The position numbers were made by a program, and so were the translations under genes. Positions 36,532-45,902 of a DNA stretch of 64,000 bases are shown in pieces. A model generated the notes under the pieces. That model made no database searches, was not told where the DNA came from, and was given only the letters and a program-made list of their open reading frames with translations. Each line of letters begins with the position of its first letter. The stretch's first letter is position 1. The stretch is from an alpha proteobacterium HIMB114 (GTDB taxonomy: Bacteria; Pseudomonadota; Alphaproteobacteria; Pelagibacterales; Pelagibacteraceae): the NCBI GenBank assembly GCA_000163555.2, contig ADAC02000001.1:124001-188000 (forward strand), given 5' to 3'.

Positions 36532-37619
36532 TGTTAAATTATATTTTTCAAGAGCTATCGTCAAATTTTTCTTTTTTAAATGTTTTTTCTTACATAACTT
36601 TTAGGACTGGAATTGCAGTTTTTACTTCTTTGTTTATTGTACTTCTTTTTGGACCAATTTTTATAAGATATTTAAAAAAATCAGCACATTTTAATCAACC
36701 TATAAGAAATGATGGTCCTGTCTCACATATAATAAAAAAAGCTGGGACACCAACTTTTGGCGGGATATTAATTATATTCGGAATATTAATTTCTACTCTG
36801 TTGTGGTCTGATATTAAAAATATTTTTGTTTTAATTTGTTTATTTTCATTATTATCTTTTGCATTGATTGGATTTTTCGATGATTTTTTAAAAATTAAAT
36901 TTAAAAATTCTAGAGGAATTTCTGCACTTTCAAAAATAATTTTTCAATTATTTTTTAGTTTGATGATTTTTTATTTAATCTCTATCTCAATTAATAGTGA
37001 ACAAAGATTTTTATTAAACTTACCTTTTTATAAAAATTTGATTTTTGATATAGGGTATTTTTATTTTCCTTTTGCTGCCATAGTTATTATCGGTTCATCT
37101 AATGCTGTTAACTTAACCGATGGTCTTGACGGTTTAGCAACTGTACCATTGATATTAGTTGCTTTGACTTTTACTTTAATTGTTTATTTATCTGGAAATG
37201 TAATTTTTTCAGAATATTTAAAAATTATTAATATTAAAAATATATCTGAAGTATGTATTTTGCTTGGAGCGACAATTGGATCATGTTTAGGGTTTTTGTG
37301 GTTTAACGCACCTCCAGCTAAAATATTTATGGGCGACACAGGTTCTTTGGCGCTAGGATCATTATTAGGAACTGTAAGTTTAATTTCAAAACATGAAATT
37401 GTATTGTTAATTGCTGGCGGAGTATTCGTTTTAGAAGCAATGTCAGTTATTATTCAGGTATTTTCTTTTAAATTATTCGGGAAGAGAGTGTTTAGAATGG
37501 CGCCATTGCATCACCATTTTGAAAAAAAAGGCTGGGAAGAGTCAACCATAGTAATTAGATTTTGGATAATTTCTATAATTTTAGTTTTAATTGCATTATC
37601 TAGTTTGAAGTTAAGATAG
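36531..37619 (+). CDS. mraY: Phospho-MurNAc-pentapeptide transferase MraY
   Basis: Inner-membrane enzyme that makes lipid I from UDP-MurNAc-pentapeptide and undecaprenyl phosphate. The polytopic 362-aa protein has GTPTFGGILI (about 72-81), GFFDDFLKIKF with the Asp pair, NAVNLTDGLDGLA, GDTGSLALGS, and the cytosolic HHHFEKKGWEE loop. All catalytic Asp and His residues appear present. Followed directly by murD. Confidence 0.97.
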   Translation: MLNYIFQELSSNFSFLNVFSYITFRTGIAVFTSLFIVLLFGPIFIRYLKKSAHFNQPIRNDGPVSHIIKKAGTPTFGGILIIFGILISTLLWSDIKNIFVLICLFSLLSFALIGFFDDFLKIKFKNSRGISALSKIIFQLFFSLMIFYLISISINSEQRFLLNLPFYKNLIFDIGYFYFPFAAIVIIGSSNAVNLTDGLDGLATVPLILVALTFTLIVYLSGNVIFSEYLKIINIKNISEVCILLGATIGSCLGFLWFNAPPAKIFMGDTGSLALGSLLGTVSLISKHEIVLLIAGGVFVLEAMSVIIQVFSFKLFGKRVFRMAPLHHHFEKKGWEESTIVIRFWIISIILVLIALSSLKLR

Positions 37620-38825
37620 ATGCAGTTTCCAAGAGATTTTTTTAATAAAAAAATTTTAATTTTTGGTTACGGAAAAACAGGAAAATCCGCAGCGAAGTTA
37701 TTAGATAAATTTAAATTAAATTATTCAATTTATGATGATAATATAAATAAAAAAGAAAAATTATTTGATAAAGAGTTTTACAAAAATAATTATGATTTTA
37801 TAATTTTAAGCCCAGGTATAAATATTTATAATCATAAAAAAAAAAATTTTTTTCGGAGAAACAAAAAAAGAATTATTACTGATTTAGATATTTTTTTTTC
37901 TTTTCAAAAAAAATATAAATATACAATAGGTATTACTGGTACTAATGGCAAATCAGGTTTTTGTAATTTGCTAAAAGATATTTTAGATAGAAACAATATA
38001 AAGTCTAAAATTTTAGGAAATTTTGGTATACCAGTATTAGATAAAAGAGTTTCGAGTGATGAAATTTGTATCATTGAATTATCCTCATATCAAATTGATT
38101 ATTCAAGAAATTTAAAATTAGACAAAGCTTGTATTTTAAATATTTCACCCGATCATTTGGAAAGGCATAATTCATTATCAAATTATAAAAAAATAAAACT
38201 AAAAATATTTAACTTTCTGAAAGAAAATGGACGGGGCTACTATCATCAAAAATCATTTCCAAAATTAAAAAATAAAAACAAAATTAAAAGCTTTTCCAAT
38301 TTGAATAAAATTTTTTTAAGAAATATTTTGGGAAAAAATGTAAAAATTCATAAAAATTATCATAATCAAATTAAAAATAAACTTTCACATCGCGTTGAAT
38401 TTTTTTATAAAAAAAATAATTTCAAATTTATAAATGACTCAAAATCTACAAATTTTGATGCAACTAAATTTGCTATACAGCAATATAAAAATATTATTCT
38501 TATAATTGGAGGTCTGTTAAAAAAAGGAGATAGTTATAATCTTAAAAATTTAAGTAATAATTTGGTAGAGATCTATATATTTGGAAATAAAAGTAATATT
38601 ATTCAAAAAAGTTTAACAAAACAAAAAATACGATTTATTTGCTTTTATAACTTAAGAACTGTTTTAAAGAATATCTACAAAAAACACTACTTGGAAAATA
38701 GAAACAGTAAAAAAAACTTTACAGTATTATTTAGTCCTGGAGCCGCATCTTTTGATCAATTCAAGAATTTTGAAGACAGAGGTAATAAATTTAAAAAATA
38801 TACTTATGAGTTTTTTAAAAATTAG
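37620..38825 (+). CDS. murD: UDP-MurNAc-L-alanine:D-glutamate ligase MurD
   Basis: Adds D-glutamate to UDP-MurNAc-Ala. The N-terminal Rossmann-like domain has ILIFGYGKTGKSAAKLL and LSPGI. The ATP loop is IGITGTNGKSGFCNLL, then ELSSYQID and LNISPDHLERH. The C-terminal domain has NDSKSTNFDATKFAI and LFSPGAASFDQF. At 401 aa it is shorter than the E. coli enzyme (438), in line with compact SAR11 proteins. Overlaps ftsW by 20 bases. Confidence 0.95.
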   Translation: MQFPRDFFNKKILIFGYGKTGKSAAKLLDKFKLNYSIYDDNINKKEKLFDKEFYKNNYDFIILSPGINIYNHKKKNFFRRNKKRIITDLDIFFSFQKKYKYTIGITGTNGKSGFCNLLKDILDRNNIKSKILGNFGIPVLDKRVSSDEICIIELSSYQIDYSRNLKLDKACILNISPDHLERHNSLSNYKKIKLKIFNFLKENGRGYYHQKSFPKLKNKNKIKSFSNLNKIFLRNILGKNVKIHKNYHNQIKNKLSHRVEFFYKKNNFKFINDSKSTNFDATKFAIQQYKNIILIIGGLLKKGDSYNLKNLSNNLVEIYIFGNKSNIIQKSLTKQKIRFICFYNLRTVLKNIYKKHYLENRNSKKNFTVLFSPGAASFDQFKNFEDRGNKFKKYTYEFFKN

Positions 38826-39915
38826 TAACACTTTTTTATTTAAGTGGTTTTTAAGTATCGATAAGATTATTTTGTTTTTACTGATTACATGGATTACCCT
38901 GGGAGTAATTTTTAATTCAAATTCAACTTTGGGTTTTGTATCTTCTAAATTATATGATGATCCAAAAATTTTAGTTAACAAATTTTATTTATTTGTATTT
39001 TTGGGATCATTAGTAATTTTTTTTTCTTCTCTATTTAATGAAAATTTTTATAAGCAATCTGGAAAAATTTTTTTTTTAATATCTTTTTTTCTTTTATTTT
39101 TGACATTAACAATAGGTGTAGAAGTAAAGGGGTCAAAAAGATGGTTAAATTTTATTTTTTTAAATCTTCAACCAGTTGAGCTTTTGAAACCGTCTTTAAT
39201 AATTTATTTATCAAGTGTATTTTCTAGTAATATTAAGTTTTCTTATAAATTTTTATTATCTGGTTTCATTTCATTTACTTGTGTATTGATACTTCTTTTA
39301 CAGCCCGATTATACGCAGTCATTAATTATATTAGTCATCTGGTTTACTTTAATATTTATGTCTGGAGTAAACTTAGCCATATTTTTTTCTTTATTATTCT
39401 TACTTATAGGGTTTATGACTTCGGTCTTAATAATTTTTAAAAAAAAATTTTCGTATATAATTTCAAGGTTCGAAAAATGGATTAATGTAAATGATATTTC
39501 CTATCAATCAGAAAAATCTTTAGATGCAATTCAACATGGTGGTTTCTTTGGCCAAGGTATTGGAGAGGGCATTTTAAAAGAGAGAATACCCGAGTCTCAT
39601 ACTGATTATGTATTGGCGTCTATAAGTGAAGAATATGGTATTATTATAATAATATTAATTTTAATAATTATTTTTTCTTTATTTATGAGAGTTTTTGCAA
39701 TTTGTCAGAAAGAAATTTCAAACTTCAAAAAATATACATTAGTTACTTTATCCACCATTATACTATTGCAAATATTTATTAATATTGGGGTTACAATTAA
39801 TTTATTACCATCAACAGGTATGACTTTTGCTTTTATAAGTTATGGAGGCTCATCAATTATTACTAGTTCCTTTATTATGGGAATAATTTTAGCGTTAACA
39901 AAAATTAAGAATTAA
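38806..39915 (+). CDS. ftsW: Septal peptidoglycan polymerase FtsW
   Basis: SEDS-family glycosyltransferase partner of FtsI; a multi-pass inner-membrane protein. I take the ATG at 38806 (369 aa), directly ahead of the first hydrophobic segment; a longer form would need a TTG in murD. Family motifs include VKGSKRWLNF, QPVELLKPSLIIYLS, QPDYTQSLII with the catalytic Asp, the ISEEYG segment, and the late LPSTGMTFAFISYGGSSI. 39 bases separate it from murC, leaving no room for the murG that usually sits here. Confidence 0.95.
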   Translation: MSFLKISNTFLFKWFLSIDKIILFLLITWITLGVIFNSNSTLGFVSSKLYDDPKILVNKFYLFVFLGSLVIFFSSLFNENFYKQSGKIFFLISFFLLFLTLTIGVEVKGSKRWLNFIFLNLQPVELLKPSLIIYLSSVFSSNIKFSYKFLLSGFISFTCVLILLLQPDYTQSLIILVIWFTLIFMSGVNLAIFFSLLFLLIGFMTSVLIIFKKKFSYIISRFEKWINVNDISYQSEKSLDAIQHGGFFGQGIGEGILKERIPESHTDYVLASISEEYGIIIIILILIIIFSLFMRVFAICQKEISNFKKYTLVTLSTIILLQIFINIGVTINLLPSTGMTFAFISYGGSSIITSSFIMGIILALTKIKN

Positions 39916-39954
39916 AATAAACAAACGTTAAATAATTTATTTAAAAATAATTAT

Positions 39955-41346
39955 ATGAAAATTCAAATTAATAAAAAAAGTACAATATATTTTGTAGGCA
40001 TTGGCGGAATTGGTATGAGCGGGATAGCATTGATTATGAAAAATTTAGGCTATAACATTTGTGGCAGTGATCTAACTAGTTCAAACAAAGTAATAGAAGA
40101 ATTAAAAAAAAATAAAGTTAAAATTGTCAAAGGTCACGAGTCTAAATCAATTTTAAAAGCAGATATTGTTGTAATATCTACCGCAATAAAACCTAATAAT
40201 AAAGAATTCAACTTAGCGAAAAAAAGTAATAAATTAATAATCAAAAGAGCCGATATGTTAGCTCATTTAATAAACTTGAAAAAAAATATAATAATTTCAG
40301 GTTCACATGGAAAAACTACAATTACATCTTTGGTTTCACACTTACTAAAAGATAATAAATTTTTCCCAACTATTGTTAACGGAGGAATAATAAATTCTAT
40401 TAAATCCAATGCTAAACTTGGAAAAGGTGAATGGTCTGTCGTTGAAGCAGACGAGTCAGATGGTAGTTTTTTAAAATTTAAAAGTATTTTTTCAATAGTC
40501 AGCAATATTGATATTGAGCATATGGATTATTATAAAACTACTCAAAATCTAATTAATAGTTTTAAATTTTTTTTAAATAAAACACCATTATTAGGAAAAA
40601 ATATTGTTTGTATTGATGATTTAAACATTAAAAAATTAATCAAAGAAATAGATAAAAAAAATTTTTTAACATATGGCTTTGCAAAGAACGCTAATTTACA
40701 ATGTAAAAATATCAGAAATGTCGATATGGGGATGAAATTTGATATTTCTATAAACTCTTCAGGTAAAAAAAAATTAGTAAAAAATATATTCATTAATCTT
40801 TTAGGAAAACACAATGTTCTCAATGCAACCGCAACTTTTGCTATAGGTTTGCTTTTGAATATTAAAATTGAAAGAATTAAAAAATCATTATCTAGCTTTT
40901 CTGGTGTTCAGAGAAGGCTTACATTAATTTATGAGAATAAAAAATCATTGATTTATGATGATTATGCACATCATCCAACAGAAATTAAAGCTGTATTAAG
41001 TGCTTGTAAAAATAATTTTAAAAATAAAAAAATAATAGCAATTTTTCAACCGCATAGATTTTCAAGAATTATATCTTTGTATAAAGATTTTATAAAATCA
41101 TTCATTTATGCAGATCAGGTTTTAGTATCTCCGGTATATTCAGCGGGCGAAAAAGTAAAAAACTTCAATCATTATAAATTCTGCAAAGATATACTTTTAA
41201 AATCTAAAACTAAAGTTATTCGAATAAATTCAAAGGATGATATAGAAAATTTTTTGAAAAAAAATTTTCAAAATAATCAAGTAGTGATTGCTATGGGAGC
41301 AGGAAATATTAGTAATTGGATAAGAGATATTTCAAAAAAAATTTGA
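39955..41346 (+). CDS. murC: UDP-MurNAc:L-alanine ligase MurC
   Basis: Adds L-alanine to UDP-MurNAc. The N-terminal domain has FVGIGGIGMSGIALIM (15-30), the ATP loop is IISGSHGKTTITSLV, EADESDGSFL is the middle-domain motif, and YDDYAHHPTEIKAVL with FQPHRFSR is in the C-terminal domain. 463 aa. Its TGA overlaps the murB ATG (TGATG context). Confidence 0.96.
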   Translation: MKIQINKKSTIYFVGIGGIGMSGIALIMKNLGYNICGSDLTSSNKVIEELKKNKVKIVKGHESKSILKADIVVISTAIKPNNKEFNLAKKSNKLIIKRADMLAHLINLKKNIIISGSHGKTTITSLVSHLLKDNKFFPTIVNGGIINSIKSNAKLGKGEWSVVEADESDGSFLKFKSIFSIVSNIDIEHMDYYKTTQNLINSFKFFLNKTPLLGKNIVCIDDLNIKKLIKEIDKKNFLTYGFAKNANLQCKNIRNVDMGMKFDISINSSGKKKLVKNIFINLLGKHNVLNATATFAIGLLLNIKIERIKKSLSSFSGVQRRLTLIYENKKSLIYDDYAHHPTEIKAVLSACKNNFKNKKIIAIFQPHRFSRIISLYKDFIKSFIYADQVLVSPVYSAGEKVKNFNHYKFCKDILLKSKTKVIRINSKDDIENFLKKNFQNNQVVIAMGAGNISNWIRDISKKI

Positions 41347-42209
41347 TGAACAATATAAAGTTAAATTATAGTTTATCCAAAAATAGCTGGTTTGGACTTG
41401 GTGGAAAAGCAAATAAGTTTTTTACGCCTGATGATGTAAATGAATTATCTAATTATATAAAAAAAAATACTAATGAAAAATATTATTCTATTGGATCAGG
41501 ATCTAATATTTTATTTAGGGATAAAGGTTGCAAAGAGACTATTATAAAATTAGGCAAAAGTTTTAGAAATATCTATATAAAAAATAATAAAATTTTTTGT
41601 GGTTCTGCAGTTTTAAAAAAACAATTATCAAAATTTGCATTAGACAATGAAATTATTAATTTTGAATTCTTGAGTTGCATTCCCGGAACTATTGGAGGTG
41701 GAGTTATAATGAACGCAGGGTGTTTTCAAAGTGAATTTAAAGATATTATAGACGAGGTAAGTGGATTTAGTAAGAAAAATTTAAAATTTGTAAGATATAA
41801 AAAAAAAGAAATAAAATTCGATTATCGCAAAACAGATCTACCAGACGATTTAATAATAACAGAGGTAGTATTTCAAATAAATTACGGTTCTAAAGAAAAA
41901 ATTAAAAATAAAATTGAACTATTTAAAAAAAAAAAAGAAGCAGCCCAACCCTCAAAAATAAAAACTGGTGGAAGCACATTTAAAAATCCAGACTCAAAAA
42001 ATAAAGCGTGGGAATTAATTAAAAAAAGTGGCTGTGATAGAAAAAAATTTAGTAAAGTTAAATTTTCAAAAATGCATTGTAATTTTATAGAAAATGATGG
42101 AAACTCTAGTGCAGATATTGAAAGATTAATTAATTTCACAATTGATGAAGTCAAAAAAAAATTTAATATAATTTTAGAACCTGAAATCAAAATTATTGGT
42201 GAAAAATAA
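41346..42209 (+). CDS. murB: UDP-N-acetylenolpyruvoylglucosamine reductase MurB
   Basis: FAD enzyme that reduces UDP-GlcNAc-enolpyruvate to UDP-MurNAc with NADPH. NSWFGLGGKA lies near the N-terminus, the FAD loop is SIGSGSNILFRD, followed by CIPGTIGGGVIMNAG, and KTGGSTFKNP carries the catalytic Ser region. The C-terminus has EPEIKIIGE. I use the ATG at 41346 (287 aa), overlapping the murC stop, rather than an upstream non-ATG start. The ddlB start lies inside its 3' end. Confidence 0.95.
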   Translation: MNNIKLNYSLSKNSWFGLGGKANKFFTPDDVNELSNYIKKNTNEKYYSIGSGSNILFRDKGCKETIIKLGKSFRNIYIKNNKIFCGSAVLKKQLSKFALDNEIINFEFLSCIPGTIGGGVIMNAGCFQSEFKDIIDEVSGFSKKNLKFVRYKKKEIKFDYRKTDLPDDLIITEVVFQINYGSKEKIKNKIELFKKKKEAAQPSKIKTGGSTFKNPDSKNKAWELIKKSGCDRKKFSKVKFSKMHCNFIENDGNSSADIERLINFTIDEVKKKFNIILEPEIKIIGEK

Positions 42210-43116
42210 AAAAAAAATACTTATTTTAATGGGCGGTAGGTCTAAAGAAAGATCCGTAAGTATTGATTCTGGAAAAGCATGTTATCAAGCAATTAAAAAA
42301 ATTGGTTATGAAGTATATAAATATGATCCAATTAAAAATATTAAAAATAATATAAAAAAAATTAATCCAGATATTGTATTTAATTGTCTGCATGGAAAAT
42401 ATGGAGAGGATGGCAAAATTCAAAAAATTTTGGAAAAATTGAAAATTCCCTATACTCACTCTGGAGTAAAAGCTTCAGAAGTAGCCATGGATAAAATTAA
42501 ATCTAAAAAAATTTTTTTTAAAAAAAAAATTATTACACCAAATTTCAAGATTATTAAAAAAATTTCTGATATTAAAAATAAAATTTCTAAATCTAAATTT
42601 ATTTTAAAACCCATAAATGAAGGCTCGAGTTTAGGAGTACAAATTTTTCCAGAATACCCTACATCAAAAAATTTTAAAAAAATTAAAAAGCTTATAAAAA
42701 AATATAAAATATTGATCCAGGAGCCATATATAGAGGGAAGAGAAATTCAAACTGCAGTACTAGGTAACAAGGCAATAGGATCTGTCGAGATTATTCCTAA
42801 AAGAAATTTTTATGATTACAAGGCAAAGTATTCTCTATCTGCGAAAACTAAACATATAATTCCTCCAAAAATACCAAAGAGACTTGATAATAAAATTAAA
42901 AGAATTGCTCTTATCGCTCACAAATCTCTAAAATGCAGAGGTGTAACGAGATCTGATTTTAGAGTTATGCCAAATAACAAAATATATATACTAGAAATAA
43001 ATACGCAACCTGGGATGACAAATTTATCTTTAGTTCCTGAGATTGCTCAAAATTTTGGTTTAAGTTTTACTGAATTAGTGGATTGGATGATTAAAGATGC
43101 CAGTATTAATAGGTAA
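42199..43116 (+). CDS. ddlB: D-alanine-D-alanine ligase
   Basis: ATP-grasp enzyme making the D-Ala-D-Ala dipeptide used by MurF. Motifs include LMGGRSKERSVSIDSG near the N-terminus, FNCLHGKYGEDG, KPINEGSSLGVQI in the ATP-grasp core, and EINTQPGMTNLSL at the metal site. No ATG is available upstream of the first motif, so the start must be GTG 42199 (305 aa) or TTG 42196, both inside the murB end. Overlaps ftsQ by 20 bases. Confidence 0.94.
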   Translation: MKNKKKILILMGGRSKERSVSIDSGKACYQAIKKIGYEVYKYDPIKNIKNNIKKINPDIVFNCLHGKYGEDGKIQKILEKLKIPYTHSGVKASEVAMDKIKSKKIFFKKKIITPNFKIIKKISDIKNKISKSKFILKPINEGSSLGVQIFPEYPTSKNFKKIKKLIKKYKILIQEPYIEGREIQTAVLGNKAIGSVEIIPKRNFYDYKAKYSLSAKTKHIIPPKIPKRLDNKIKRIALIAHKSLKCRGVTRSDFRVMPNNKIYILEINTQPGMTNLSLVPEIAQNFGLSFTELVDWMIKDASINR

Positions 43117-43765
43117 AAAAAAATTTTTATTTGTAATTTTTATTTTTTTTTTTCTTACAACATATCATTTTAAAAAAAATTATTTCTTACCAATACTTAA
43201 AGTAAAAACAGTTAATTTTATTGGAAGTAATAATTTTGAAGAAAATATTAAAGGTGAAATTATAAATTTCTTATTAAAAAAAAATATTTTCAATTTAGAA
43301 GATAAAAAATTATTAAAATTATTTCATAAGAGTAAATGGGTAAAAATTTATAAAATTAAGAAAAAATATCCAGATCATATTGATATTATTATTAAAGAGC
43401 ATAAGCCTGTAGCAATATTACAAAATAGTTTTTTTTTAATTAATGATGATTATGTTGTTACGAATAAAATCTATAATAAAGAATATCCAAATTTAATTTA
43501 TATTAGGGGTATTTTTGACAGAGAAAAGTTTAAAAAAGTTTTTACCAACTTAAAAAATTCTCAAATATTCAATGAAATAACAGAGTTGCATTTTTTAAAA
43601 CTTGGAAGGTTGGATATATATCTTAAGAATAAGGCTCATGTAAAAATGGGAGATTATAATATTGCAAAACAAGTTAATATATTAGTTGAAGTTTTAAATA
43701 AAAAAAAAAATTTAACAAATATTGATTTAAGAGTTGAAGGAATAATTATCATAAATGAAAAATGA
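43097..43765 (+). CDS. ftsQ: Cell division protein FtsQ
   Basis: Bitopic divisome protein with a short cytosolic N-terminus, a transmembrane helix (about 9-23, FLFVIFIFFFLTTYH), and a periplasmic POTRA domain starting near LKVKTVNFIGSNNFEENI. The following KSKWVKIYKIKKKYPDHIDIIIKEHKPVA matches the FtsQ/DivIB core. 222 aa, shorter than many homologues because the cytosolic part is nearly absent. Overlaps ftsA by 11 bases. Confidence 0.9.
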   Translation: MPVLIGKKKFLFVIFIFFFLTTYHFKKNYFLPILKVKTVNFIGSNNFEENIKGEIINFLLKKNIFNLEDKKLLKLFHKSKWVKIYKIKKKYPDHIDIIIKEHKPVAILQNSFFLINDDYVVTNKIYNKEYPNLIYIRGIFDREKFKKVFTNLKNSQIFNEITELHFLKLGRLDIYLKNKAHVKMGDYNIAKQVNILVEVLNKKKNLTNIDLRVEGIIIINEK

Positions 43766-44957
43766 AAAAATTTGTATTTTGGATTTAGGATCTTATAAAA
43801 TAAAATTATTGGTCATATCTTTAAATAACAATAACTATATAGATATTCATGCAAAATGTTCAATTAATGCTTCAGGTATTAAAAAGGGAGACATAGTAGA
43901 TATAGATAAACTTAGAATTAATATTAAATCAATAATTGATATAGTTGAAAAAGAATTAGATTTTAAAATTAAAAATATTTATGTTGGTATCAATTCAATT
44001 AATTTTAATTTTTTAACATTTGGTCTGAGTAGAAATATTGGTTCGTACGAAATTGAAGAAAAAAAAGATTTACAAAATTTAATAGACCAAGCGGCTGGAA
44101 TTTTTTATCAAAATTTTCCGAATAATAAAATTGTTCATTTTTTTAATTCTGGTTTTTATCTTGATAAAATAAATCATGTAGAAAATCCACTCGGATTGAA
44201 ATCTAAAACTCTTGATGTAAACTTTAGTTTTTTAAGTTTAGAAAAAAATACTATTGCAAATTTTGATAAATTATTTTCAATACAAGACTTAAAAGTAAAC
44301 CGATATTTTTATTCTCCTTTGGCAAGTAGTATTTTATCTGCTGATCAATCATTTTTGGAAAAGGGGTTTGTGAATATTGATTTTGGTTTTGACAAAACAT
44401 CAATAACTTTGTTTGAAAATTCAAAAATTTTATTTGCTAAAACTGTACCCATTGGATCAATTCATATAAATAATGATCTTATTAAGGCAATCGATATTGA
44501 CAAAAGTTTAGCAGAAAAAATAAAAATTAACTTTGATAAAATTTTAAAAGGTCAAATCGATAATTCAATCAAATTAGAAATTGAAAATAAAAAAGTTTCA
44601 ATGGAAATGATAATTAAAATAGTAGAGGCTAGAGTTGATGAAATTATAGATCATATTTATAATAATATTATTTATTGTAAATCTTTAAATAAAGCGGCAA
44701 GAAAAGTTATTATCAATGGTGGAGGCTCTGAATTAAATTTTTTATCACATAGGCTATCTAAAAAATTAAAAATTCCGGTTGAGTATGCGAAACAATCTTT
44801 TCCAATAAAGAATACTGAGTTTAATGTTTTTTCAGAATTTATGGTTTGCTTAGGAATAGCAAAATTAATATTTTTTCCATTAAGTGATGAAATTAAAAAG
44901 CAAAGCTATCAGAAAAAAGGTTTTTTTAATAAATTTTATTCCATGTTTTTGAAATAA
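43755..44957 (+). CDS. ftsA: Cell division protein FtsA
   Basis: Actin-like ATPase that tethers FtsZ to the membrane. CILDLGSYKIKLLV is the phosphate-1 motif, GDIVDIDKL opens the 1C domain region, NIDFGFDKTSITLFENSKI is phosphate 2, and INGGGSELNFLSHRLSKKL is the adenosine motif. The C-terminus GFFNKFYSMFLK is a plausible amphipathic membrane-targeting helix. 400 aa. Unusually, the next gene is lpxC rather than ftsZ. Confidence 0.94.
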   Translation: MKNEKICILDLGSYKIKLLVISLNNNNYIDIHAKCSINASGIKKGDIVDIDKLRINIKSIIDIVEKELDFKIKNIYVGINSINFNFLTFGLSRNIGSYEIEEKKDLQNLIDQAAGIFYQNFPNNKIVHFFNSGFYLDKINHVENPLGLKSKTLDVNFSFLSLEKNTIANFDKLFSIQDLKVNRYFYSPLASSILSADQSFLEKGFVNIDFGFDKTSITLFENSKILFAKTVPIGSIHINNDLIKAIDIDKSLAEKIKINFDKILKGQIDNSIKLEIENKKVSMEMIIKIVEARVDEIIDHIYNNIIYCKSLNKAARKVIINGGGSELNFLSHRLSKKLKIPVEYAKQSFPIKNTEFNVFSEFMVCLGIAKLIFFPLSDEIKKQSYQKKGFFNKFYSMFLK

Positions 44958-45009
44958 ATGAAATAATTATTGAGTAGATATTAAGCTTTTTTTTTGAAAT
45001 CAAGATGAT

Positions 45010-45852
45010 GTGTTTTCAAATCAAAAAACAATTCTGAAAGAAGTCAGCTTTTCTGGAATTGGGTTGCATAGTGGTGAACTTGTTAATATTACATTATTAC
45101 CTGATGATATTGATACTGGAATAAATTTTTTTTATAAAAAAAAAAAAATTAAAGCATCTTGGAAAAATGCTGAAATTAGCCAGCTCTGTACAAAAATAAA
45201 AAAGGATAATGTATATCTTTCCACTATTGAACATTTAATGTCAGCACTTTGTGGCCTAGGTGTTACAAATTTATTAATTAAAATTTCATCTGGAGAAGTT
45301 CCTATATTAGATGGAAGTGCAAAGGATTTTGTAAATAATATTTTAAAAATTGGATTTAAAGAACAAAAAAAAAAAAGAAAATTTATCAAATTAAAAAAAA
45401 CCATAACATTTGAAGATAAAAAAAAATTTATTAAAATAGTACCAACTAATGAAAATAAATTTACAATAGATTATACAATAGACTATAAAGATGAATTAAT
45501 TAAAAAACAACAATTCTTGTATAATCATAGTTATGAGGATTATAAAAAAATTTATCTAGCGAGAACATTTTGCCTACAACAAGATCTTGAAAAAATATTT
45601 GCCATGGGTTTAGCTAAAGGCGGATCTTTGGAAAATGCAATAGTCGTATCTGGAAATAAAATTTTAAATCAAGGAGGTTTAAGATATAAAGATGAATTTG
45701 TGAGGCATAAAGTTCTAGATTGTATTGGAGATCTATATTTGTCTGAGCATCAAATTTTAGGTGAAGTAACTACATCTGGAGGAGGTCATGAGCTCAATTT
45801 AATGTTATTAAAAAAAATTTTTGAAGATAAAGACAATTTTGATGTTATATAA
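45010..45852 (+). CDS. lpxC: UDP-3-O-acyl-N-acetylglucosamine deacetylase
   Basis: Zinc enzyme of the committed step of lipid A synthesis. VSFSGIGLHSGE (13-24), STIEHLMSALCGLG with a zinc His, ILDGSAKDFV, and RHKVLDCIGDLYL with the second His and Asp are present, with GGGHELNL at the C-terminus. 280 aa. The start is GTG at 45010: an in-frame stop lies just upstream and nearby ATGs are out of frame. Its presence shows that the cell makes lipid A. Confidence 0.94.
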   Translation: MFSNQKTILKEVSFSGIGLHSGELVNITLLPDDIDTGINFFYKKKKIKASWKNAEISQLCTKIKKDNVYLSTIEHLMSALCGLGVTNLLIKISSGEVPILDGSAKDFVNNILKIGFKEQKKKRKFIKLKKTITFEDKKKFIKIVPTNENKFTIDYTIDYKDELIKKQQFLYNHSYEDYKKIYLARTFCLQQDLEKIFAMGLAKGGSLENAIVVSGNKILNQGGLRYKDEFVRHKVLDCIGDLYLSEHQILGEVTTSGGGHELNLMLLKKIFEDKDNFDVI

Positions 45853-45902
45853 TTGTATTAAAATAATTAATAATAATTAATTAAATATTTAATATAAATA
45901 AA

